64,000 bases of DNA. It comes from Microthyrium microscopicum. Lineage: Eukaryota > Ascomycota > Dothideomycetes > Microthyriales > Microthyriaceae. The notes below the pieces were generated by a model. That model was not told the origin of the DNA. It searched no databases and was given only the letters and a program-made list of their open reading frames with translations. Every line of letters begins with the position of its first letter. Positions within the stretch are counted from its first letter, which is position 1. Location: contig MU004230.1 in assembly GCA_010405405.1 (NCBI GenBank), forward strand, positions 1,571,744 through 1,635,743, in the 5' to 3' direction. Below, piece by piece: positions 1 to 10,958 of the stretch. The position numbers and the translations under genes were made by a program.

Positions 1-486
1 AGGATATTGATTCCAACATAAATGGATCTCGTCAGGTGAGCCTCAAGCAGTCAGTGACAGATCCAAAAACCCCGCAAACAGTCGCCTGCATCATTTGATC
101 TGTTTAGTCCCGGGAGCATGAATGATATTGTGCACTTTCCAGAAATTGCCCACTTATCACCTAGTAGTACATACTAGTAGTACATAGTGGTATGATTACA
201 ACACGTCGTCGACATCGATTCGAGGCTATCCTGTCAAATTCTTCTTAAGATTGCGGTACAGCTGCTGTGAAGAATGCTCCATGTTGATCCACTAATTCAG
301 AATCCGAATGTCGAACTGCTTTGTGATCAGAGCTGATATCAAATTTATCACTCCTGTTCCAGCACGAGATACAGGCAGATATAGCAGCTCTTCAACGCTA
401 ACCTAGCCTGGGCCATGAGAGTCTTGACAGTAGCCTAGTTCAAAATCGAAAAGATCTTGTTTATTCAAACAGACATGGATCTAATG
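1..486. other. Gene-free stretch downstream of the CLC gene
   Basis: I see no supported gene here. It lies beyond the stop codon of the leftward CLC gene and probably holds that gene's 3' UTR. The only local structure is a 13-bp tandem duplication at 161-186. Confidence 0.5.
161..186. repeat. Two-copy 13-bp tandem repeat
   Basis: The 13-mer ctagtagtacata occurs twice in perfect tandem (161-173 and 174-186). It is intergenic and carries no coding signal. Confidence 0.8.
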
Positions 487-3430
487 CTACCGACCACCAG
501 ACTCTTCTTCCTCATCCTCATCATCACCAAGCAAGCCTGTAGCAAGATTATCCACACTTCCATTCTCATTAGCCATCATATCCTCTCGTCTGCCCAGCTC
601 TTGGGCTTGACGACCATTCAGCACTAGCCATATATCTTTCTTCGTCATGAGACCGCGTAATGTGCCCTTGTCCGTGAATAACACGTACCGCAAACCCAGT
701 TTCTGGAACATGCTGACAGTGAGACCAAAGTTGGAGTTGGCATTGAGAGTTATTGGCGTCTGATCCATCCACGGCCGCAAGTCGAGGGTCACTGATGGAT
801 CTGCGAGTGGTTGATGGATGAAATGTGCTTCTGTTTCGTGGGGAAGGGCGCGCGAGAGTGCGACTTGTAGAGCATAGTTGAGTTCGGTGCGGGATACGTA
901 GCCGAGCAGTAGTGCATCGCGTGGGTTGTCGATGATGGGAAAACCGCGGAAGGGCTGTGTGTTGAGGAGATCATTGAGAGATTGGATGGTGTGGCCCGTT
1001 GCTGTAATTACAACGAGGTCTTCGATGCGGGTCATGAGGTGGTTTGTTGGTACATCCGGTGCGGTGGCAGCTTCGTCGCGATTGTCGAGAAAGGGGTATC
1101 CTTTGAATTGGATCCAGGATTCGTAGACACCAAGAGGTGAGATGGCATCGCCGACCCATTTACTGATGAGGACGGCGATCATGATGGGGAGGACGTAGGT
1201 GAGGGCGCCTGTGAGTTCGAACATGATGACTACGATTGACACGGTCATTCGCGTTGCTCCTCCCAGGGCTGAGGCGGCGCCAATGATGGCGTAGGTTCCT
1301 GGTGTAATGCATTGTATGTCTGGCTCGCAGGATCTAAATATGAGCCAGTTTGGATGGGCTGCTTGCCAGATTTCGAATATCAGGCCAACTGCTCTTCCAT
1401 AGAGAGCACCTATTGCCATTGAAGGCAAGATGATGCCCGCTGGTATTTGCAGTCCAAATGTGAGCGCAGCAAGGAAGAATCCGAGAATAGCGGCTACGAT
1501 TAGGAGGGTGACAACTCCAGTGTTGGCCCTTCCCTTTAGGCATAGATCCAATTGATCGTCTACTATGTCAACACATTCGGCGAACAAAGTATAAACAAGC
1601 TCTGAAGCTTGAGCTCGCATGAACTTGATCGGGTAGTTTATGAGAGCAGTAATCAATGCCACTATGGTTACCTCTACTTGAGGATTCTGGAGATAGCCTC
1701 GGGTTTTTCTCCATTCTGCGATTCGCATGTTGAGCTTTATGAATAGACCTCCATAGAGGCCACCTAGGACTCCGAGAATTGCAAATGGTATCATTTCAAA
1801 GCCATGCCAACCACTATGATATGTGACTTGGTATAACACAAGCTTGCCAGTTCGAAATGGATTGAAAGCTTGTAGTGTGACTGCTGCTATCATAGCACAT
1901 ACGAAGCTTTGCCACATCGTCTTGTCTGGGAAATAATAGGATAATTGCTGTGACGCTATCAATAAATGTTTAGAGGGTCATGATAAATGCTTACTTCAAG
2001 ACTGAACAAAACACCTCCAATCGGCGATCCGAATGCTACAGATATTCCTGCTGCAGCCGCGGCGGATAGAATCTCTCTCTTTCGAGCTTCATACGTCAGT
2101 TTTTATACTGTAATGTTCCCCTCCTACATACCTTCATTGCTGTTTAGAGTTGTAAATGCTTTCAAAAAAAGATTTGCACAACAACAAGCGACATGTACAA
2201 GAGGGCCTTCTTTCCCTAGCCAGAGCCCAGAAGCCACTGCGAGGCACTGAAAGACTTAGCGATGTGTCGAACTGTACTGCGGACGGGAACTCACCAGTCC
2301 TATCGACTTTATGACCAAAGTCCAACCACCAAGGAAACGCTGAATGACAAATCCACCAAGAACTGTCTTGATTTCGGGTATACCGCTATGCTGTGCGTAT
2401 GGTGCATACGTCTTAACTAATATGGAGGCAGCTACTGCAAGTGCAATCTAAGTCTGGTAAGCAGCATTCGTCTGCAGAGTCATGAAACTTACTGAAAATG
2501 ATATAAAAACAAAATACTCCATTATCCAGCCTCCAGCGGCGGACGTAATGCCAAAAACATCATGCCAGGGCCGCCAATCTCTACAGTCGGCCAATGCTAG
2601 ACGCTGTTAGTGTAATTCTTGAGATGTGGAATGTCTCCTACCATCTACACCCCAACAACAAAATGATCTGTTCAGATAGAACCTGCCTTCATGCTGTATA
2701 TTGGAGCAAACACCTTGTTTGAGATCTCCTAACCAGTCACTTGCAACATCTATAAACGCAGCAATGACGCCAGCAGCTATTCCAGTAGCAATAAGCACCC
2801 ACCATATTTGACTGGCGTCCGCGATCTGTCGAATATATCCGGAGATTCCACTGGTGTTGCCGTATAGAACTCGTTGCCGCTGCCGCTCTTTCGCATACTC
2901 AAAGATCCAATCAATGGCGGTAAGGTCATCATATCCAACTCGGCGGCCAGGTCCTTCAACATACCAGTCTAATGCTGAGCCGTCTTTTGTATCGGGTGGT
3001 ATAGCACCGAGGTCTGCTGGCGCATCGAGGTATGGTAATATAGCTTCCGTCGATCTACTCGCCGCGTTCTGTCGGTTGGGTTGCGGCGTATTTGCTCGGC
3101 TCGCGCTGTTTGTGGAGGGAGATTTGCCTCGATTGGAGAGATATGGGGAGCTCGAGAGCCAGGTCGGGAAGGAAAAAGGAGACGGGTTCTTGGTTTTGCG
3201 TTTGAAAGAGAGGCTAAGCAGTTAGCGACCAGATGATGGTGATGACTGCGCGGTGAAGGTTCATACCCAGCACTTATGTCCGAGTGCAGTGGATCCGCCG
3301 AGAGTAGGTCTTGTTCATCGTCGCTATCTCCATCTTCAACTATCGGTTGCCGGTTCGGACTTGTTTGCGAAGATGAGGATGAAGCTTCGGCATGCGCGCT
3401 AGGATAGGCGCGCGAAGAGGAGCCCGACAT
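487..3430 (-). CDS. CLC-family chloride channel / Cl-/H+ antiporter with CBS domains
   Basis: Intracellular-membrane CLC transporter of the ClC-3/4/5-Gef1 type, expected to set the pH and chloride content of Golgi, endosome or vacuole. The start is the ATG at 3430 ([10 protein letters not shown]). Seven exons join into about 880 residues. A cytosolic Ser-rich N-terminus ends in [19 protein letters not shown], the conserved pre-membrane block. The filter motif HSGIPEIK lies near 2370 and [15 protein letters not shown] near 2200; the Glu of GKEGP is the gating glutamate. The exon joined as GVLFSLEQLSYYFP is followed by the long last exon (about 1955-487), with [44 protein letters not shown] and a CBS pair, then an acidic tail. 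The frame stays open through every junction, so the gene looks intact. Exchanger rather than channel function is inferred from the family. Confidence 0.93.
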
Positions 3431-4064
3431 GCCCGGTTTATACAACCGGGAAGCAAGTTGTCATGCTCGAAAGGTTGCACGAAGGATGATTTGGAGAGTT
3501 GCGACGTGGTATCAGTTCTAGAGAGCTATTCTTGGATGCGAAGTTGATGCTTTAAAGTTATGGTGGTCTGTGCTTCTCGTCGAGTTTACAGCGAAAACGG
3601 ATCAGTTGACGACGATAATGGGGAAGGCATTCGCAGAAAGTATTGAGAGGCATGATAGCTTTATGTTCGTCGAAGATACTCATTTGGATAATTTTGAAAA
3701 TGTTTAATTGACTACTAACACTGTGATTTACATACGCGTTCATTCCCAATATTTCGATGCAAGGCTGATACCAAGGCTGAGATTTTGGTCATTTTGAAGA
3801 GTCAAGCCCATAATATTTTGAGTCTAAATTGCTTTGAACACGACGTGACGAATATGGTATACCATACCAAATACGACCTAGAGTATATGACCCCTAAGAA
3901 AATGTATCCGGATCTGGCATTTGGCGACATGCTGCACTTCCGATTATGTGACCCAAATCGACTCTACATGCTCCTCCTGCAATGCAGACCGTATCAAGAG
4001 CCCAAGATTGAGGCTCTCCTAGTATCTCGAATATTGTAAAACCAGTTATTCAGAACCAGGCACC
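3431..4064. other. Intergenic, promoter side of the CLC gene
   Basis: It lies between the start of the CLC gene and the stop of the next leftward gene. An 84-codon open frame at 3785-4039 begins without ATG and matches no family I recognise, so I do not call it. Confidence 0.5.
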
Positions 4065-4449
4065 TCATAAGCCTAGAGGATTGTTTGCTGTCCCCTTTCG
4101 TGGGCCACTCGCTCCTCCACCAGTGATCGCTCTGGTTCCCTTTGCCCCTGCGATTCCAAGAGGATTTGAAGCAGTTGGAGCTCTTGGGCCAGAGGCGCCA
4201 CTGGCATCTTTGATAGCATTGCCATAACTAAATGATGCTTAGTAAAGTACTGATCAGTATCGAGGGCAATTCTCACCTTCTGATTCCATCGGCCCAGCCT
4301 CTTGTCGTGCCGGTAACAACATTACCAGCTCCACGACCAGCTCCAGACACGCCATTTCCTACTGAAGTGTATGCACCGGCGACTGCATTGCCAGCTCCTG
4401 CCACGACGCCCTGCACCTTCTGACTGATCCAGTTATTGTTCGATGCCAT
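4065..4449 (-). CDS. Small Gly/Ala-rich conserved fungal protein of unknown function
   Basis: Two exons, 4449-4277 and 4227-4065, are separated by a 49-nt intron with a GTGAGA donor and a TTTAG acceptor. They join to exactly 112 codons (111 residues plus TGA). The protein begins MASNNNWISQKVQGVVAGAG and continues as glycine/alanine-rich, weakly periodic sequence with repeated G-N-x-V and G-A-G elements. It ends in a Ser/Gly/Pro-rich tail with the motif ASNPLGIAG and a second NPLGL at the C-terminus. There is no signal peptide, membrane segment or cysteine. I recall similar short G-N-G-V-x-G-x-G-R proteins in Pezizomycotina but no known function. Both the splice signals and the perfect frame support a real gene. 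Confidence 0.7.
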
Positions 4450-5561
4450 GTGTTATGGAAAGTTGATAGATTTGGCTTTGGGGTATGAAGACCAGAGATA
4501 CGAATAGTTGTAGGAATAATGTTAAATGTTTTAAGAGTCTGATCTTGACCCCCATCAGTCACACCTGTGTCATATACTCATCCTGGTATGGTATGGCCTT
4601 GATTAAGGGAGGCAAACAACATTTCTCAAGCCAAACGTCATAGGTGACACGGGCCGAGCCAGCCACTAAGATCGGCTAAACGTTGAATCAAGATAGGGAG
4701 TATCATAGCCGATACTCCGTACAGGGGTTAGATCAGGGTCGTGCACCATGCCACTTTGAGACTGCTGCTGCATTGCTCTTTGGCGTGCAGCTCGACTTTG
4801 GGACCCTTCAGATGCTAAGAACCACCAGTCCACCACCATTGCTGTCTATCTTCACCTCCTCCATCTCCCCCGGACTCCTTCAGGTCAATCAATTCCTTGA
4901 TCAACACGCCAAATTATGGATATAAGCTCTCGAGAAAAACCTTCCCTTAGGAAGAAGTAAGTTGACATACGTCGGGGCTGGCCATCTTCTCCAATATATA
5001 TTATCTACCCCATCACCTTCAACAAGGCTCAAGCCTTCTTCTTACATCTTTGAACCACAAAGGCATCAATTCCAAGGAGCGCTCAACAGCCTATCCGTCC
5101 AGCCCCACTTCCCTTTCCCCTGGAGTCCATAACACTGACGTCGCATATTCCCTATCGTGAGCGCCCATTTTCATATTGTTATTCAGCTCATACATCCTTT
5201 GGAATGCTAGTGTCGCGTGTCCCATGGATCCATTGACTTGATAGTGAGACATTTGACTGACAACATCTATAGAATATCAAAGCTTGTATTGAAGCGATCT
5301 AATACAGAACCAAATTCTCTTGATCTTGGGCGAGCTCCCATTTCCTCCCCGATCCCTAGTCCAATTACCTATCCACCAGCGTCTGTTCGATCACGTCCTC
5401 GAACTCCCAACCGCAGTCAAACTCGATATGATACACCATACCACTTATTCCCGCAGTTACCAGGTCAACCTGCCAAAAGTAGGGTCGTAGACCAAGAAAA
5501 TAGGCGACCGGAGCCATCTCGATCTCGCTCTAAAACAGAAGTTCCCAAGCCAAAACCAAAC
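4450..5561. other. Promoter and possible 5' exon region of the kinase gene
   Basis: A TATATA stretch at about 4996 is followed by pyrimidine-rich sequence that resembles a fungal 5' UTR. The kinase frame is open without ATG from about 5217 to 5561 and reads as a Pro/Ser/Arg-rich disordered segment. A possible first exon at 4916-4956 (ATG, GTAAGT donor) would join in phase to an acceptor at 5272. Confidence 0.4.
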
Positions 5562-8358
5562 ATGAGTGTTGATTTCTTGAAGCCTCGTGTCCAGACAGGG
5601 CCGAGGTTACGCCAGGCTCAAGATGCAAAGAATATGCAACAACTGGTTGAGGAAAAGTGCACAAGTAAAGGCATTAATCCTCCCAACTATGAGTTTCTCG
5701 AGCTCATTGGCAAGGGTAATTATGGTCGAGTGTACAAAAGGTATATGCGATTCTCATAGTTTGCCGATATACGTTCTGACGATTGATAGTAAAAATCGCA
5801 CTACCCAGGAACTCGTTGCTGTGAAAATTATCGAGGTCGACAAGCAGGATTATCAGGCTGGTGTCGACTTTCGCGACGATACAATCAAAGAATTTATTCG
5901 TGAAACATCAATTCTCCAATCATTGAAAGACAATCGCGCAAAGAACGTGAATATCATTCATGACGCTTTCGCAGTTGACACTCAACTTTGGATTGTTAGC
6001 GAGTACTGCCCAGGAGGAAGTCTTTCAACCTTGATCAAGGCCTCGCCAAGGAAGAATAATGGTGTTCCGTGTCTCGAAGAAGGTTTCATCGTTCCAATAG
6101 CTCGAGAAGTTGCTATTGCTCTAAAGGCAGTTCATGAAGCTGGCGTAATACATCGAGATATCAAATGTAAGCAATCAGCAACTTCGATCTTCCTAAACTA
6201 AATTGCAACAGGCGCAAATATTCTTGTCACTGAAGATGGTAGAATTCAGCTTTGTGACTTTGGTGTTTCTGGATTTCTCGAAAATGAAGTATCGAAGCGA
6301 ACGACAATCATAGGAACTCCGCATTGGATGGCACCAGAATTGGTACCTTACTTGGGTGTGGATGACGAAAAAGTTCGCGTCCAGTATGGCATCGAGATTG
6401 ACATCTGGGCTTTCGGCTGTGCAGTTTTCGAAATGGCCACGGGGTTTCCCCCAAATCATCGCACTCGCGTGCCTGATTTACGACTTATCCGTGAAAGTCC
6501 TCGTCTCGAAGGTGACTTGCATACCGATCCACTGAAAGATTTCGTCTCATTTGTACTTGAGTTACATCCTGACAAACGTCCATCGGCTTCTTTGATCATT
6601 GATCATCCATACGTCAAAGATACAGAAGATCGGTTTCCGACGGAGAGCATCCGAATTCTGATTGAGAGATTTGCTCGCTGGGAAGAGTCTGGAAACCAGC
6701 GCGAATCACTCTTCAACCCCTATGGTGCCGCAGCCCCGGGCGAAATGCCCGTAGAGGATCCTGCAACAGAAGCCTGGAACTTCAGCACGAGTATAGAATT
6801 CGAGAAGCGCATGTCCATGGGCCTTGATCCCTTCGGAGGGCAGGATTCCGAGGATATACCAGAATGGCAGAAGGCTTACGAGAAGGTGCGAATCGCACGA
6901 GGAGAGAATGCTATGAAACGCATCTTTGATATCAATGATAAGCCTTACAGCTTTGGAGATCAAGGTCCATCCGACCTTCCATTTCGAAACCTGGAAAATG
7001 GTGCAGGTGCAGCGAGAGACAGAACGACACTGATTGATCTGGATATGGCAGAGTTTGGCGAAGAGATCAATCTTGATTTGGATAATGTTCCAACCATCAG
7101 AGCTCGTCGCAATTTCACCCAGACTCTATACGATGATGACGACGATGGCAACTACGATCCAAGCCGGACATCTAAGAGGTTTGGCGAAGATAACGCCAAT
7201 CGACGGACACAGGATTGGACTTTTCCCAGCATGGCTGCTGCTCCAGCTGCAGCTAGTCGAAACTCGCGTGTACCCGACAATCGACGAACCTTGGACTGGT
7301 CCTTCGATAGCGCACAACAAGAAGCTACGTCTCGGCGCTCCTATGCAAATGTCCCAGAACCTGTTGCTGAAGAGTTCGAACGCCCTAGTCTAATGCACGC
7401 TAAGACCATGCCTGCGAATGCGTTTGGCCACTCATCAGAAGCCTCGTCTCCTGACAGAGGCTCTCTGATTGACCTGGACTCGGCCTTGTCAATCAACATC
7501 CCTGAAATATCTCGACCCACCACGGCCGACTCAACAGCTGAATCCGCTATGAGCGGCATGACAAGTGGCGATCCATTTGATCTTGAAGATCTTGAGGACC
7601 AACTGTCCCTCGCCGCCAGTAACCGCGGTTCGCTGCACATGAAATCCCAGTCCGAGCCAACTGCAGCCTTCCAGTCTGGCACTAAAGGCCATAAAGCCAC
7701 TGACCCTCATGGCGCCTCTGCGGACCAGGCTATTGCAAGTGCCGCCGCGGCTGCTCTCGCTGCTCACAATCGCTCGTCTAGCACCACGCGCTCCGAGCTC
7801 GACCGCTCTTCCAACGGCACACAGTACGCCTCGCCCGCCAAACGCCAACGCTGGCCTGCTCTCGCAGATTCAGGCGTCGCTGTCTCTGACCCAGCCATCC
7901 AAGCACCCTGGACGGACCCTTTCTCCGCAGCACAAGCAGCCGATGAAGCCGAGCAGTTACGCGAAGAGCGTCGTGGCTGGGAGCGCAAACTAGGCCATCG
8001 GCGGCGCGTACAGACCAGCACTTCATCGCGAATGGGCGGATCAAGTAGCCAGGGAAGCAGCATTGGCAACGAGGCTGGTGGAGCTACACTGCGACCTGCC
8101 CTGGGCAGTCGACAGGTGACGGTGGTGCCAATACCTCGTGGCGGTGCGGATTCAGCAGCATTGAGGCCACCGCGGGAGCCGAGCAAGGCGCTGTTATTGC
8201 CGAATGCGGATATGCAATTACGGGAGGAGGAGTTGTCTATGATGTATGAAGAGTTGGGTTATCAGGCTGAAACCATGTTGGCGATGCTGATGGGCATGTT
8301 GCCTGACGATGATGGTAGTGAAGGTGGAAGTGTGGATATGGGTCGTGCGGCATCTTGA
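5562..8358 (+). CDS. STE20/germinal-centre-type serine/threonine kinase
   Basis: Three exons (5562-5740, 5790-6166, 6212-8358) join in frame to 900 residues; the introns are 49 and 45 nt. The kinase domain comes early: glycine loop IGKGNYGRV at residues 49-57, catalytic Lys in VAVKII, the HRDIKCAN loop (its Cys codon spans the second intron), DFGVSGF, and the GTPHWMAPE activation segment typical of STE20/GCK kinases. After the domain come about 580 residues of disordered Asp/Ser-rich sequence and a short C-terminal helix. This layout suits a signalling kinase in polarity, septation or stress. I could not assign it to the Sid1, Kic1/Nak1 or Ppk11 subgroup. The start is the first in-frame ATG; open frame continues upstream to 5273 and may be coding. 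Confidence 0.88.
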
Positions 8359-8747
8359 AGAGCTGGACAGAATACCAAAAATGGAGAAGGCAGAAGAGAG
8401 AGCGGAACTCGACTGAGCCATGCGATATAACCGCGTCCGATACTGGCTTCATAGCCTCTGAAACATTAGCACAGCATTGTTTATATAGCATTTGTAGGAG
8501 CGATTTCTTTCCGAGTCTGCTTCTTTTTGTATATTAGGAGATACCACAGCGAGACTGCAATGAATGGCTATATTGAATCATGTTTCTCATGACTTCGATT
8601 TGTAAATGTCGGGTGACAAAGTAACGCTTGCACTTGCAGAAATTCAATCAGCGTGTCAATAGGATGTCTTTTGCTGAAGTACATGTTGTGCAACTGGCAT
8701 TTCTCCGTTGAAAGAGGCTACCCTTTCACTACATCAAATCAGTATTG
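8359..8747. other. Shared 3' region of convergent kinase and atg6 genes
   Basis: A 389-bp tail-to-tail gap. I see no gene in it; it should hold both 3' UTRs and polyadenylation signals. Confidence 0.5.
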
Positions 8748-10266
8748 TTACCGCCGTTGCGCCATCTCATGAACATTACTCGCGTGAGCCAACAGATACT
8801 TGCAGCAAATCAACGTCCACTTGCACGCTTTCGTCCACGTCTCTTCCTGATTAAATCCGCCCAATTTGATACTCGCATCCCCAATGCGGTCCTTGTCAAT
8901 CACATACGGTATCTTTGGGCAGCTTATTACGCTGCCGTCTGTCCCGCGCTCTACCTTCCCTTGTGCATGTTTTATCAGCTGCCGTAGACATTCGAGGAAG
9001 GCAACCATTGCGTTGTCGAATTTGCGGTTGAAGAGGCCGATGCTGATTGCATATTCGCCTGAGCTATAAAGCTCATGCACGCGTACCCGGTCGCTTGCTG
9101 ACGCGGAAGATGAGTCGCCTGAGCGAGTTGGTGTTTTGCGTGGTAGGTGTTCGAGGATCTTGGATGTTGAGCCCATAGGCTGGAGCTCGAAGCCATGGAA
9201 TTTAAACTGGTCAAGCTTATCGGCGACTGTGTCGAGTAGCAGACACGTTTGGCCCCATGCGGCGTTGATCTCGGACCAGTCGACTGGGCGGTCCGGTAGA
9301 CGCCCGAGACGGAGGCCGTTTATTGTGCCAAAGGAGCCGTCGTGTCCAATGGCAAATGTGTCGTTGAAGACATTTGCTTTCTTGAGCTTTTGGAGAAGTC
9401 TGTTGTCGTGGTCGAATTGGGTGTTTATCCGGTCACGTTCGTTCTGGAAGTCAGCGAGTGTAAGGTTGTGCGCGTTCCGTTCGCGCCAGAAGGCTTCTTC
9501 GCGGGTATCCTGTGTTTTGAGATCTGCGTCGAGGGAGAGTATTTCGCGCTCGATGACGGCCTTTTCTGCTTCAAGGGCTGCGAGTTCAGCGGAGGCGGCC
9601 TTTTCTCTCTTATGAGCTTCATCAAGCTTCTTTTCTGCTTCGCGGACTTCTTCTTCGGAGGGTATTTCGGCGTTGGCTTGCCGTAGGAACTCTACGTACG
9701 CATCGCGTTCCTTGTTTGTGCTGTTGAGGCGCTTCTGTAGGCCCTCGACTAGTAGATCTGTACATTCTATACATATCGGGTGGTCTATGTCGGATCTGGC
9801 TGAGAGTATTTCGAACACTCTATCTGCAGTTTCGATCTTGTTGCTTAGTGTATAGACCTCTTTTTGAGCTGATATCGATGGGTTTCTTTCAGGTTTCCTC
9901 CTTTGCGGCGACTCTAGCATTTGTGAATCGTCTAGCATGATGAAGGACATGTTGGGGTTGCCTGGTGCCTGGTTGCGAGGCGGCGGCATGTCGCGTTTGA
10001 ATATGGGTTGACGAGCATTTTTGGCAGCAGAATCGTACTCGGATAGGCGATCCTGATGATGTTTGGGGAGTGTAGAGCGACTTCGTGGGGGTCTGGGAGC
10101 TGTTTCTGATGTGGTAGTGGAATCTGGGTAGTGTTAGTTGTCAGTGGGCGGTGGCCATGAAGCTGGCCTTGGGGCTCCTACCAACGAGTAGCTTGAAGGC
10201 GGCGGGGTTTAGGTCTTCTAGGGAGTGGTCAAGCTTTAGAGGAGTGCGACACTTTTGGCAATACAT
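8748..10266 (-). CDS. atg6: Beclin-1/Vps30 homologue, autophagy protein Atg6
   Basis: Subunit of the Vps34 phosphatidylinositol 3-kinase complexes acting in autophagosome formation and vacuolar sorting. Exon 1 (10266-10182) and exon 2 (10123-8748), split by a 58-nt intron, give 486 residues. The N-terminus MYCQKCRTPLKLDHSLEDLNP holds the CxxC pair found in fungal Atg6, and a second CxxC (CIEC) sits near residue 147. A coiled coil rich in Glu/Lys/Ala follows at about residues 150-250. The C-terminal BARA domain includes NVFNDTFAIGHDGSFGTINGLRLG, PVDWSEINAAWGQTCLLL and the membrane-facing aromatic end YVIDKDRIGDASIKLGG. The length is usual for the family and the gene looks intact. It converges with the kinase gene. 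Confidence 0.95.
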
Positions 10267-10954
10267 GGTGAGGATGTATGCCTAGAAAGGATTAGGATAA
10301 TTAGTTAGAATGGTGAGTTGTTGACAGTCTGGAGCTGTGAAGATCAGAAGTGACGATGGCAGATGGATAAGATTATGTACAACACTCAAGAACGGCCGGC
10401 ACGCTAAAACTTATCTAGTGGGGAAGGATCCTTGCATGATGATCAAGATGATCAAGATGATCAAGATGATCAAGATGATCAAGATGATCAAGATGATCAA
10501 GATGATCAAGATGATCAAGATGATCAAGAGGCCGCTCCTCAGGTGTTTTTCGTGAAGTTAATGACATAACGCATTATATAAGGTAACAAGTATAATTATA
10601 ACTTGGAGTAAGTGAAATCGCGGCATAGAGCATGCAACTCATACATGTCGACACAAGAGGCACTACTCCGTACGCGGGTATTTGGCCGCACCTTGTCGCG
10701 CTAACGCGGTGCTCTTTCTCCCTGCCGCGCGGTCATGTGACTTCGCGCTTCCCTCCTTCCAAAAACGATTAATGCCAACCTCCTGCAGAATGCGGGCGCC
10801 AACTCAAACCCGACATCTTGATGTCCATTGCATACACTTGCTCCACTTCCATACTCATTACTCCTGCAAGCAGCTTACCAGACCGCTCCCTTGATATTGT
10901 GCTCTTGCTGTCAATCCAATACACCATGTCTATTTGCAACTCCCATTCAATACG
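10267..10954. other. Divergent promoter region between atg6 and the Scm3-like gene
   Basis: Contains the 9-bp microsatellite at 10439-10528 and pyrimidine-rich leader sequence before the rightward gene. No additional gene is supported. Confidence 0.5.
10439..10528. repeat. Perfect 9-bp microsatellite, ten copies
   Basis: The unit atgatcaag is repeated ten times without a mismatch, filling exactly 90 bp. The unit length is a multiple of three, so the run stays open in one frame (Met-Ile-Lys), but the open frame has no other coding signal. It lies about 170 bp upstream of the Atg6 start codon. Confidence 0.95.
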
Positions 10955-10958
10955 ATGA
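10926..10958 (+). promoter_or_regulatory. Upstream ORF overlapping the Scm3 start codon (ATGA)
   Basis: A ten-codon reading frame starts with ATG in a good context (CACCATGTC). Its TGA stop at 10956-10958 overlaps the main-frame ATG at 10955-10957 as ATGA. This arrangement allows termination-reinitiation or leaky scanning. That it lies within the transcript is inferred from its position 29 nt upstream of the main start. Confidence 0.55.

Noticed and set aside
3785-4039. 84-codon open frame upstream of the small Gly-rich gene
   Set aside because: No in-frame ATG near its start, no known family; probably intergenic chance.
7341-8186. Several minus-strand ORFs over the kinase tail
   Set aside because: They are shadows of the high-GC Ser/Ala-rich coding frame on the plus strand.
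10439-10528. CRISPR-like array
   Set aside because: It is a spacerless 9-bp tandem microsatellite in a eukaryotic genome.
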